Assembly (NCBI GenBank): GCA_045604545.1
Contig: JAZUOG010000065.1
Location: 1-10,705 of the forward strand
DNA from: RGIG1959 sp045604545
GTDB taxonomy: Bacteria > Bacillota > Clostridia > Oscillospirales > Acutalibacteraceae
Length of the DNA: 10,705 bases
Direction of reading: 5' to 3'
The stretch's first letter is position 1, and each line of letters opens with the position of its first letter. A model generated the notes under the pieces. The model searched no databases, had not been told where the DNA came from, and saw only the letters and a list, made by a program, of their open reading frames with translations. A program made the translations under genes and the position numbers. Below, in pieces: positions 1 to 5,917 of this stretch.

Positions 1-39
1 ATCCATTTCTATAATCACGATCGGATTCAGCTAAAAACA

Positions 40-72
40 AAACTGACTCCGCTGGAACAACGAAGTCAGTTT
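40..72 (-). terminator. Rho-independent terminator, minus strand
   Basis: A 9 bp perfect stem (40-48 with 64-72) encloses a 15 nt loop. Read on the minus strand it is followed by a T-rich run (TTTTGTTTTTAG), as expected of an intrinsic terminator for leftward transcription. No minus-strand protein gene lies just upstream, so it may be a backup terminator for tRNA read-through or a remnant of a lost gene. Confidence 0.5.
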
Positions 73-140
73 GTTGGTTAATTTAATTAAACTACCATAA
101 AGGTCTTTTTTGTACTGTCCGCACAAATTGGGGCAGTTCA

Positions 141-171
141 GTCGGTGACACTCTCTTTTTGGCCCGCCCGG
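141..171. repeat. 31 bp direct repeat of the tRNA-Arg 3' end, copy 1
   Basis: This 31 bp stretch is identical to 315-345, which covers the last bases of the tRNA-Arg gene (3' acceptor strand and CCA) and half of its terminator hairpin. Here the rest of the tRNA is missing: bases beyond 171 do not continue into a T-arm, and the left half of the terminator stem is also absent. It is therefore a fragment, not a second tRNA. A direct repeat of a tRNA 3' end is what integrase-mediated insertion leaves behind, but only about 143 bp separate the copies and no integrase is seen. Confidence 0.75.
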
Positions 172-235
172 TCGAATAGGGAAATGGGATCTCGCTTTTT
201 TGTGCAAGTAAAAGCACAAGTATGATCAACGCAAC

Positions 236-276
236 GGAGCTAAAAACGTGCCACCGGCACGTTTTCTTAACGCTCC
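236..276. terminator. Strong bidirectional hairpin terminator
   Basis: A perfect 10 bp stem (243-252 with 256-265) with a 3 nt loop has four A residues at its base on one side and four T residues on the other. It can therefore end transcription in both directions: TTTTCTT follows on the plus strand and TTTTTAG on the minus strand. An outer 5 bp stem (236-240 with 272-276) extends it. On the minus strand it lies about 58 nt beyond the end of tRNA-Arg and after the first terminator, so it looks like a second stop for the same transcript. Confidence 0.6.
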
Positions 277-296
277 TTTCGAATCCCTCCGGACGT

Positions 297-334
297 AAAA
301 AGAGAGCATCACCTGTCGGTGACACTCTCTTTTT
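297..334. terminator. Terminator of tRNA-Arg, bidirectional
   Basis: An outer 10 bp stem (297-306 with 325-334), a 2x2 internal loop, an inner 5 bp stem (309-313 with 318-322) and a TGTC tetraloop are followed on the minus strand by a T run. The hairpin begins directly at the tRNA CCA end; the final A of CCA (base 334) is its first paired base. The structure is nearly symmetric and would also work on the plus strand. Confidence 0.8.
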
Positions 335-345
335 GGCCCGCCCGG
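315..345. repeat. 31 bp direct repeat of the tRNA-Arg 3' end, copy 2
   Basis: This is the copy that lies inside the functional tRNA gene and its terminator, identical over 31 bp to 141-171. The identity stops exactly within the 3' acceptor strand on one side and inside the terminator loop on the other. Confidence 0.75.
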
Positions 346-410
346 AGGGATTCGAACCCCCGGCCTTTGGAATCGGAATCCACTGCGATATCCAGCTTCG
401 CCACGGGCGG
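334..410 (-). tRNA. tRNA-Arg (anticodon CCG)
   Basis: The minus strand folds into a full 77 nt cloverleaf. The 7 bp acceptor stem (CCGCCCG with CGGGCGG) is perfect. The D-stem is GCGA/TCGC with a GG-containing 9 nt loop, the anticodon loop is TTCCGAT with anticodon CCG, the variable region has 5 nt, the T-stem is GGGGG/CCCTC with loop TTCGAAT, then come discriminator G and an encoded CCA. It reads CGG arginine codons. The outermost pair of the anticodon stem is a G-A mismatch, which is slightly unusual; the other four pairs are intact. The gene has its own promoter just upstream and a terminator starting at the CCA. Confidence 0.95.
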
Positions 411-427
411 ATACTGAAATCGTAATT

Positions 428-456
428 ATTATACTTTCTTTAGTTAAAATTTGCAA
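428..456 (-). promoter_or_regulatory. Sigma-A promoter of tRNA-Arg
   Basis: On the minus strand a -35 box TTGCAA (451-456) and a perfect -10 box TATAAT (428-433) are separated by exactly 17 bp. Transcription should start near 421, giving a 5' leader of roughly ten bases before the tRNA at 410. The flanks are AT-rich, as for strong stable-RNA promoters. Confidence 0.8.
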
Positions 457-494
457 GAGAAAATTGGAATTTTTTACATTTACGTCATCAAGCC

Positions 495-522
495 TTGACA
501 TATTGTGTTTTTATGATAAAAT
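495..522 (+). promoter_or_regulatory. Sigma-A promoter of the surface operon
   Basis: A perfect -35 box TTGACA (495-500) and a -10 box TAAAAT (517-522) are 16 bp apart. The start site would be near 529, leaving a leader of about 50 nt before the first gene at 579. I see no riboswitch or attenuator fold in that leader. The ribosome binding site AAAGGAG is at 563-569. Confidence 0.7.
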
Positions 523-578
523 AATACTGTATATACGTATGTGTTCGTGTTTTTACCAACAAAAAGGAGTTAATATCC

Positions 579-1349
579 ATGGCAAAAGACACTCAGGAAA
601 AAGACTATATCGAAATTGATCCGATGCGACTGTTTCGTGCTTTGTGGAGACGTGCATGGGTAATTGTATTGGCTGCTATCGTTTTCGGTGCGGCGATGTT
701 TTCCTATGCTTCGTTTGTGTTGAATCCGCAGTATACCGCCAGTGCTATGCTGTATGTCAACAACTCGTCTATTTCCGTCGGAGGATCGTTAAGCATTGAA
801 TCGGGTGATTTGATCGCGGCTCAAAGCCTTGTTGACACGTATGTTGTCATTTTGAACAGCCGGAAAGTCCTCAACGAAGTCATTAAAGAGGCTGATTTGC
901 CGTATTCTTATGAGACGCTTTCGAATATGATTTCGGCACAACCTGTAAAAGAAACGGAAGTTTTTGAGGTCAGTGTTGTCTCGTTTGATCCCAATGAAGC
1001 TGAAAAGATCGCCAATACCATTTGTGCTGTTCTGCCCGAAAAAATCGAGGAAATCGTGAATGGTGCAAAGCCTACCATTGTTGACTATGCGGTTGTGCCG
1101 TCCGGCAAGAGTGCCCCGAATGTCACCAAGTATACCGCCATCGGTTTGCTGTGCGGCGGTGTTATCAGTGTCATTGTGCTGATTATTATGGAACTTTTTG
1201 ATCAATACATTCGCTCTGAAGAGTATCTCAGACAGGCATTCAAGGATATTCCCGTTTTGGCGGTTATTCCCGATCTTGACGACGCTACCTCTTCAAAGAG
1301 TCGATATCATTCCTATTATACCAGTCGCGCAAAGGGGGATTACAAATGA
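579..1349 (+). CDS. Wzz/CpsC-like polysaccharide chain-length and kinase adaptor
   Basis: This 256-residue membrane protein has the layout of Firmicutes CpsC/CapA/YveK proteins (Wzz superfamily). A short cytoplasmic N terminus is followed by a membrane segment at about 26-48, an extracellular domain at about 49-185, a proline-containing stretch before the second membrane segment (about 186-206), and a cytoplasmic tail of about 50 residues. In this family the C-terminal tail binds and activates the separately encoded tyrosine kinase, and the pair governs chain length and export of capsule or exopolysaccharide. The tail holds four tyrosines in its last 15 residues. The start is supported by AAAGGAG at 563-569, nine bases upstream. 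Its stop overlaps the next start (ATGA at 1346-1349), so it is translationally coupled to the kinase. The family call is sure; which polymer it serves is unknown because no glycosyltransferase is in the window. Confidence 0.9.
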   Translation: MAKDTQEKDYIEIDPMRLFRALWRRAWVIVLAAIVFGAAMFSYASFVLNPQYTASAMLYVNNSSISVGGSLSIESGDLIAAQSLVDTYVVILNSRKVLNEVIKEADLPYSYETLSNMISAQPVKETEVFEVSVVSFDPNEAEKIANTICAVLPEKIEEIVNGAKPTIVDYAVVPSGKSAPNVTKYTAIGLLCGGVISVIVLIIMELFDQYIRSEEYLRQAFKDIPVLAVIPDLDDATSSKSRYHSYYTSRAKGDYK

Positions 1350-2161
1350 TGTCGAAATCTAAACGTAATGCCATCTCTGCTCGTGCCGAAGCCAATCACT
1401 TCGGTAAAGAATTGAGCTTTGCTGCGTCGGAAGCGTATAAGTTGCTGAGAACCAACCTGATGTTCTTCACCCATGAGGATTCCGGATGTGTTGTCGGTGT
1501 CACCAGTTCTGTCAGCGGTGAGGGAAAAAGTACTACTACGATCAATCTTGCCTATGCTCTTGCCGAATCCGGCAGAAAGGTAATATTGATTGAATGTGAC
1601 TTGCGACGCCCCACGATTTCAAGACGTTTGCAGATTCAGGCATCTCCCGGGTTGTCCAATCTGATTGTCGGTTTGTCATCTGCCGAGGAAGTGCTTTGCA
1701 CGTGTGAGCTTCATGACAAATTGCATGTGATTCCTGCCGGCGATATTCCTCCGAACCCGTCTGAATTGCTGGGATCCGAACGTATGCGCCTTGTTGTTGA
1801 GTCGCTTGTTTCGGAATATGATTTTGTTTTGTTGGATCTGCCTCCTGTAACCGCTGTTTCTGATGCACTTGTTGCCGCTAATCTGACGGATGGCATGATC
1901 GTTGTCGTTCGCCAGGACGTCTGCTCCAGACATGCGTTGTCAGAGACGATGCGTCAGATGCAGGTCGTCAAAGAAAAGATTCTTGGCTTTGTTTTCACCA
2001 GTTCCGATGAACACGGTGGTTCATATTATCGAAAGAAAAAGTACTATAAAAGCGGCTATGGTTATGGTTACGGCTATGGCTATGGTTACGGTTATGGTTA
2101 TGGTTACGGTGAACGCGCCAAACAAGATCAAGATGCCCCAACAACGCAGGAGAATGGCTGA
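1346..2161 (+). CDS. CpsD/CapB-like bacterial tyrosine kinase with (Gly-Tyr)9 tail
   Basis: This 271-residue protein is a BY-kinase of the split Gram-positive type, the partner of the preceding CpsC-like protein. It shows the family N-terminal helix motif (EAYKLLRTNL, 29-38), a Walker A P-loop ending GEGKST (58-63, Lys61), the Walker A' strand LIECDLRRP (81-89) and Walker B VLLDLPP (161-167, Asp164). The usual first Asp of Walker A' is Glu83 here; Asp85 is kept. These kinases autophosphorylate on a C-terminal tyrosine cluster, and phosphorylation cycling controls polymer assembly. Here the cluster is extreme: YY at 227-228, YY at 233-234, then nine Gly-Tyr repeats (237-254), 13 tyrosines in all. 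A hydrophilic Gln/Thr tail follows. The start overlaps the upstream stop and has a GGGGG ribosome site at 1334-1338; the Met at residue 2 is an alternative. Confidence 0.92.
   Translation: MMSKSKRNAISARAEANHFGKELSFAASEAYKLLRTNLMFFTHEDSGCVVGVTSSVSGEGKSTTTINLAYALAESGRKVILIECDLRRPTISRRLQIQASPGLSNLIVGLSSAEEVLCTCELHDKLHVIPAGDIPPNPSELLGSERMRLVVESLVSEYDFVLLDLPPVTAVSDALVAANLTDGMIVVVRQDVCSRHALSETMRQMQVVKEKILGFVFTSSDEHGGSYYRKKKYYKSGYGYGYGYGYGYGYGYGYGERAKQDQDAPTTQENG
2054..2110 (+). repeat. Hexanucleotide tandem repeat coding (Gly-Tyr)9
   Basis: Nine in-frame copies of GGY TAY plus a final GGT run over 57 bp inside the kinase gene. Third positions vary between copies, so the array is not a perfect microsatellite, but several neighbouring units are identical. 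Unit gain or loss would change the number of tyrosines by one each time without shifting the frame. Confidence 0.9.
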
Positions 2162-2175
2162 TTTAAGGTGTTTTC

Positions 2176-2982
2176 ATGAATAAAAAGCACATAATGATCA
2201 TTTTGGCGTGCCTTTGCTTGATCGTTTCCGGGGTTTGTGTTTTCAAGTTGATTATTCCGACACCGGAAACGCAGTCTGAAAAGTATGGTCCCCAAGACAA
2301 CGATTCGACGGTGAACATCACCATGCCGATCAAACAGCATGGTGATACCTTACAAACGCAGAATGGGCAGGATTCGCCTGATCCTCAGCAAGGATATACA
2401 AGTCCGGTTGATTTTGATATGCTCAAACAACTGAATCCGGATATCTATGCGTGGATCGACATTCCCGGAACGGATATCAGTTATCCGATCGTGCAAAGCG
2501 CCACAGATGATTCGTATTATTTGGACCATGACAGTGATAAACGTTCAAGCGAAAACGGCGCAATTTTCTCAGAGCACGTGTATAATGATACGACGTTTGA
2601 TGATAAGGTAACCGTGCTTTACGGGCACAACATGAAATCCGGTGCCATGTTCGGTGATCTTCAGCCGATTTATCGCAATTCCGATAACCTAAAAACGTTT
2701 AACGAAATTGTGGTTTACCTTCCGCATAAAGAACTTCACTTTGAAGTCTTTGCCGCGATGCAGTTCAGCCGTATGCATTTGTTGCATTATTATCAAGTGG
2801 AAAAAAAGAGTGCGTTTGATCTTCTGATCGATGAAATCTATTCAACGAGAAATTTGAATATGACATTGATTGAGGAACTCCGTCCCGTCTTTGACGATCA
2901 GGTGGTCGTTTTATCAACCTGTTTGTCCGGTAACAATGATTATCGTTATTTGGTGATGGGCGTATGTAAAGAAGTTAGCTGA
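2176..2982 (+). CDS. Class B sortase
   Basis: This 268-residue protein is a sortase, a membrane-anchored cysteine transpeptidase that cleaves a C-terminal sorting signal and joins the protein to peptidoglycan or another acceptor. An N-terminal membrane anchor (about 6-27) is followed by a polar linker (28-80) and the catalytic domain. The active-site triad is visible: His151 in LYGHNM, Cys249 in LSTC and Arg257 in YRYLVMG. The early motif YAWIDIPGTDISYPI and the helical insertion between His and Cys fit class B rather than class A. The next gene encodes a protein with an SPTTG signal, and class B enzymes of clostridia such as Clostridioides difficile SrtB accept [SP]PxTG, so the two are very probably enzyme and substrate. 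The start follows an AAGGTG site at 2165-2170 and lies 14 bp after the kinase stop. Confidence 0.93.
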   Translation: MNKKHIMIILACLCLIVSGVCVFKLIIPTPETQSEKYGPQDNDSTVNITMPIKQHGDTLQTQNGQDSPDPQQGYTSPVDFDMLKQLNPDIYAWIDIPGTDISYPIVQSATDDSYYLDHDSDKRSSENGAIFSEHVYNDTTFDDKVTVLYGHNMKSGAMFGDLQPIYRNSDNLKTFNEIVVYLPHKELHFEVFAAMQFSRMHLLHYYQVEKKSAFDLLIDEIYSTRNLNMTLIEELRPVFDDQVVVLSTCLSGNNDYRYLVMGVCKEVS

Positions 2983-3039
2983 TATCATATCAGTAACGAG
3001 ATAAACCTTGTATTTTATATTCAGAAAGGAAGATTCCTG

Positions 3040-3777
3040 ATGAAAAAACTGTTTTCTGTTCTGCTCGCCGTTCTGATGTTGGCGACGTGTGTTCTCGCTG
3101 TCTCTGCTGATGAGAACGACTTTGTTCCCAGCATCGAACTCAAACCCGGCCCCGGTATCGTTCCCGGTACAACGGAAGATGGCACACCTTCTTACGGTGA
3201 GATCGTTATGCCTGACGGCACGGTCATTCCGCTTCCCGAAGGCTCGATCGTGATCACGCCGATCGCCAAAGCCGACAGTGCTGCCGATGAGATCGAAAAT
3301 GCTCTTAAAGAAGCGTATGACAAACTTGTCGGCGCCGATTCTTTGGAAGACCTGATCGAAAACCTCGAAGAGATTCTCGGCGATATCGACGCTGAAGATT
3401 TGGTGATCACCGATCTGTTCCATGTTGATGTTACCGGTGAATATGAGAATTATGTCGACGAGGGTGGCAAAATTCATATCACGCTTTCTGCTACTGATGA
3501 TCTGATTGCGGCGTTGATCGAAAAAGACGGTGCATTCAAGACGTTGTTTGGTGATAACTTCATTGATAACGGCGACGGCACCTACACCTTGATCATTGAT
3601 GGTGACGGTATTTTTGCATTCCTCAAGAATGCGGCGTCTGTTGATGTTGATCCCGACAACCCCGATCAGGATTCTCCGACGACCGGCGATACCACCTATG
3701 TGTATGTGATCGGCGCAGTTGTGTTTGCGATGATGGCCGGTGCTCTGCTTGTTGCGTCCAAAAAGCAAAAGGCGTAA
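3040..3777 (+). CDS. Secreted acidic surface protein with SPTTG sorting signal
   Basis: This 245-residue exported protein has an N-terminal signal peptide (1-23, predicted cleavage after VSA), a mature part rich in Asp and Glu, and a complete C-terminal cell-wall sorting signal: SPTTGD at 212-217, a hydrophobic segment at about 219-238 and the basic end KKQKA. The motif differs from canonical LPxTG and matches the [SP]PxTG type used by clostridial class B sortases; the sortase gene ends 57 bp upstream. The mature region contains a Pro/Gly-rich stretch (about 28-65), an acidic helical stretch (about 80-125) and a probable beta-rich part (about 126-205). I recognise no named domain. Start choice is supported by AGAAAGGA at 3023-3030. 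Plausible roles are a small surface protein or a carrier to which polymer is attached; neither is shown by the sequence. Confidence 0.85.
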   Translation: MKKLFSVLLAVLMLATCVLAVSADENDFVPSIELKPGPGIVPGTTEDGTPSYGEIVMPDGTVIPLPEGSIVITPIAKADSAADEIENALKEAYDKLVGADSLEDLIENLEEILGDIDAEDLVITDLFHVDVTGEYENYVDEGGKIHITLSATDDLIAALIEKDGAFKTLFGDNFIDNGDGTYTLIIDGDGIFAFLKNAASVDVDPDNPDQDSPTTGDTTYVYVIGAVVFAMMAGALLVASKKQKA

Positions 3778-3802
3778 TCTTTCAAGTGAGTAGGAATGAC
3801 GT

Positions 3803-5110
3803 ATGAAAAACAGATTCCACATTTCAACCGGGTTTGCTAAAAAAGCCATTATTGTTTTTGTAGTGGTATTGATTGCGGCGATTGCTTTGATGTTGATCCG
3901 GTATTATGACATTCCGAAAACAATTCAGAATGCCGGTTCTTCGCCGACTGCCAATGCTCATCAGAACCAACAGATTGAAGATTCCGCCGGTGATACTCAT
4001 CTTGTAGATGAGAACGTCGAGTCCATTTTGTTGCTTGGTATCGATAAGTATAGCAGTGAAGCCCAGACAGGAGTCAGCGTGAATAATCAACAAGCTGACG
4101 TGATTTTGCTGTGTGTGCTTAATCATACTCAAAAAGAGTATACGATTGTTCAGATCAACCGTGATACCATGACGACTTTCGATGCGCTTGGAGCTACCGG
4201 TGGCACCTACGAGATAGAAGGGCAACTGGCGTTGTCACACGCATATGGTACCGGCGGCAGTGACAGTTGTTATAACACGCTCCGTGCCGTTGAATATCTG
4301 TTCTATGATATCAACATTGAACATTATGCTTCTATAAAGCTTGATGCGGTTGAGATTATGAACGATGCTGTCGGAGGCGTTGAGGTCGAACTTCTTGACG
4401 ACTTCACCATGATTGACAGTTCCATGAAAAAGGGTGAAACTGTCAGATTGATGGGTGATCAGGCGACTCGCTATATTCGCGAAAGAGGATTGCTGGACGA
4501 CAGTTCTAACACGTCCCGTATGGAGCGTCAAAGACAGTATATGTCGGCGTGGAAAAATGCATTTTTTACCGCTCGTGAGAAAAACGACGAAATCACAGTG
4601 TCGATGTACAACGATATCTCGAACTATATGGTTTCCAATATCGACATCTATGAGTTGGAACGGTTCGTTTCTTGTATTGACACGTATCACTCCAACGGAA
4701 TCGTTGTTCCCGAAGGAACGCTTTCGGAAGTAACGCACGGCGGTGAAAAGCACATGCAATTCCATATGGATGACGCAGCTCTTATGGAGCTGGTGGTGGA
4801 TTTGTTCTGCGTTTCCGAAAATGGGAAAGAGCCTTCTGCTACGGAAGCCACATCAATTCCTACGGAAAACGGTAACATTGAACAAACAGCGGTCATTCCA
4901 AACGGTCAACAACTTTGCCTGCAATGCAACGGTGTGCTCAGTCCCTGTGAAGTGTGTGAGGGGACGCTTCTGGTGAAACAGGAGTATCTCGATGAGACGA
5001 CTTCTCAGATGGTGTCGGTAGGCAGTGCATGTACGGCGTGTACGCTTTCTCCGGGATATCGCTATTGCGTTTCTTGTGCTAACACCGGTTATGTTTCAGT
5101 AACAGTATAA
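3803..5110 (+). CDS. LCP-family (LytR-CpsA-Psr) glycopolymer ligase with C-terminal CxxC module
   Basis: This 435-residue protein has a membrane anchor at about 14-33 and an extracellular LCP domain from about 70 to 270. LCP enzymes transfer undecaprenyl-linked wall polymers such as capsule or teichoic acid to peptidoglycan. Family signatures seen are LLLGID (Asp81), the central INRDTM (Arg120, Asp121), and the later RYIRERG and SRMERQRQ stretches whose arginines bind the lipid phosphate. After a Thr/Asn-rich linker (about 340-368) comes a feature not usual in LCP proteins: eight cysteines as four CxxC pairs (372/375, 382/385, 410/413, 422/425) in a zinc-ribbon or DnaJ-like arrangement. The domain would lie outside the membrane. 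The start has TAGGAA at 3791-3796. It is the last gene of the operon, 25 bp after the SPTTG protein, and ends just before a strong terminator. Confidence 0.92.
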   Translation: MKNRFHISTGFAKKAIIVFVVVLIAAIALMLIRYYDIPKTIQNAGSSPTANAHQNQQIEDSAGDTHLVDENVESILLLGIDKYSSEAQTGVSVNNQQADVILLCVLNHTQKEYTIVQINRDTMTTFDALGATGGTYEIEGQLALSHAYGTGGSDSCYNTLRAVEYLFYDINIEHYASIKLDAVEIMNDAVGGVEVELLDDFTMIDSSMKKGETVRLMGDQATRYIRERGLLDDSSNTSRMERQRQYMSAWKNAFFTAREKNDEITVSMYNDISNYMVSNIDIYELERFVSCIDTYHSNGIVVPEGTLSEVTHGGEKHMQFHMDDAALMELVVDLFCVSENGKEPSATEATSIPTENGNIEQTAVIPNGQQLCLQCNGVLSPCEVCEGTLLVKQEYLDETTSQMVSVGSACTACTLSPGYRYCVSCANTGYVSVTV

Positions 5111-5114
5111 ACAA

Positions 5115-5147
5115 AAAGCTGTAGTGTGATTTTCACACTACAGCTTT
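5115..5147. terminator. Bidirectional terminator between surface operon and nth
   Basis: A perfect 15 bp stem (5115-5129 with 5133-5147) with a 3 nt TTT loop is followed by GTTTTATTG on the plus strand and by TTGTTTA after further T residues on the minus strand. It lies four bases past the LCP stop and three bases past the end of the convergent endonuclease III gene, so it serves both. Confidence 0.92.
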
Positions 5148-5150
5148 GTT

Positions 5151-5780
5151 TTATTGTTTGGAAGGACAAATATTCGCCAAGGGACACTGTTGGCATCGGG
5201 GAGATCTGGCGATGCATGTATCGCGCCCAAAACGAACGAGACGATGACAAAAATCGCAGCTTTCATGAGGCGGTAGGATTGCACGCAAGGCAAACTCGAC
5301 TTTTTTAGGGTCGGTGGTATTGCAAAGCCCCAGCCTGTTGGAAATGCGAATGCAGTGGGTGTCAGCCACGACAGTTCCCGGCATGCCGTAAATATCGCCG
5401 CATATCAAATTAGCTGTTTTTCTTCCGACACCCGGAAGGGTTGTCAATTCTTCGATCGTTTGCGGAACTTCGCCGTTAAAATCAGTCATCAAGACTTTTG
5501 CGGCATTGATCAGATTTTTGGCCTTGGTTTTATACAGACCGCAGGTGCGGATCAAATCTTCCACTTCGTCCGTGCTTGCTTTTGACATCTCTTTGGGAGA
5601 TGGGAAACGTTTAAACAGGTCGGGAGTTACCATGTCCACGCGTTTATCGGTGCATTGCGCTGAAAGACTGACAGCGACAAGCAGTTGATAGGCGTTATCA
5701 GCATGTAAGGTGCAAGATACGTGAGGATAAACGATTTTCAGTTGTTCAATGATTTGAGAGACGCGTGCTTTTTCTTCCAT
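5151..5780 (-). CDS. nth: Endonuclease III (DNA glycosylase/AP lyase)
   Basis: This 209-residue base-excision-repair enzyme removes oxidised pyrimidines and cleaves the abasic strand by beta-elimination. Its length matches the family (about 210). The helix-hairpin-helix LPGVGRKTAN is at 115-124 with the catalytic Lys121, followed by the catalytic Asp140 in VVADTH. The C-terminal 4Fe-4S loop is complete with the C-x6-C-x2-C-x5-C spacing (Cys189, 196, 199, 205). The start is set by GAGGT at 5789-5793, eight bases upstream. The gene is monocistronic, with its own promoter at 5813-5841 and a shared terminator downstream. It is a housekeeping gene separating the two plus-strand operons. Confidence 0.97.
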   Translation of the reverse strand: MEEKARVSQIIEQLKIVYPHVSCTLHADNAYQLLVAVSLSAQCTDKRVDMVTPDLFKRFPSPKEMSKASTDEVEDLIRTCGLYKTKAKNLINAAKVLMTDFNGEVPQTIEELTTLPGVGRKTANLICGDIYGMPGTVVADTHCIRISNRLGLCNTTDPKKVEFALRAILPPHESCDFCHRLVRFGRDTCIARSPRCQQCPLANICPSKQ

Positions 5781-5812
5781 GAATCCTTACCTCGTTTAAA
5801 TAGGATATCAAA

Positions 5813-5841
5813 AGTGTAGCAGATTTACCTCCGACTGTCAA
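5813..5841 (-). promoter_or_regulatory. Sigma-A promoter of nth
   Basis: On the minus strand a perfect -35 box TTGACA (plus-strand bases 5836-5841 read TGTCAA, so the sixth base is the neighbouring base 5835 position of the spacer edge) and a -10 box TACACT (5813-5818) lie about 17 bp apart. It is divergent from the promoter of the exporter operon; the two -35 boxes are separated by only 8 bp. Confidence 0.7.
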
Positions 5842-5849
5842 ACGCTTTC

Positions 5850-5878
5850 TTGACATAGTGCGGCAACGTTTGTATAAT
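5850..5878 (+). promoter_or_regulatory. Consensus sigma-A promoter of the exporter operon
   Basis: Perfect -35 TTGACA (5850-5855) and perfect -10 TATAAT (5873-5878) are exactly 17 bp apart, the strongest-looking promoter in the window. The start site would be near 5885, giving a leader of about 33 nt before the GTG start. Expression is likely high unless the overlapping divergent arrangement is bound by a repressor. Confidence 0.88.
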
Positions 5879-5917
5879 AATAGGTAATAAACGAGAATAC
5901 AGAAAGGTGGGGGTTGC

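Larger units (their letters stand above)
278..356. repeat. Inverted repeat copying the tRNA T-arm
   Basis: The 15 bp at 278-292 are the exact reverse complement of 342-356, which encode the T-loop, the 3' side of the T-stem and the start of the 3' acceptor strand of tRNA-Arg. Between the arms lies the symmetric terminator stem. The locus thus has a partial tRNA 3' end facing the opposite way on the plus strand, without anticodon or D-arm. It looks like debris from duplication and inversion at the tRNA end. Confidence 0.7.

Noticed and set aside
200..219. Hairpin with 6 bp stem (200-205 with 214-219) as a terminator
   Set aside because: Neither strand has a T run after the stem; the T run precedes it on the plus strand.
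141..220. A second tRNA gene
   Set aside because: Only the 3' acceptor strand and CCA are duplicated; no T-arm, anticodon arm or D-arm follows.
92..501. Open frames on both strands across the tRNA region
   Set aside because: They are translations of the tRNA, its terminator and its repeats (the RPEGFE-type peptide is a known artefact of tRNA T-arms). None has a ribosome site or sensible composition.
529..578. Riboswitch or attenuator in the leader of the surface operon
   Set aside because: The leader is about 50 nt, and I see no conserved aptamer or terminator-antiterminator pair.
2054..2110. Tandem hexamers as a CRISPR or non-coding satellite
   Set aside because: The array is in frame within the kinase gene and explains its tyrosine tail; there are no spacers.
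2979..2993. Palindrome overlapping the sortase stop as a terminator or operator
   Set aside because: The stem is 7 bp around a single central base, AT-rich, with no T run, and a good ribosome site follows within the operon.
2914..3849. A 311-codon open frame antisense to the SPTTG protein gene
   Set aside because: It is antisense to a gene with clear signal peptide, sorting motif and ribosome site, and its product is Arg/Asn/His-rich with no domain. It is open because of the codon bias of the real gene.
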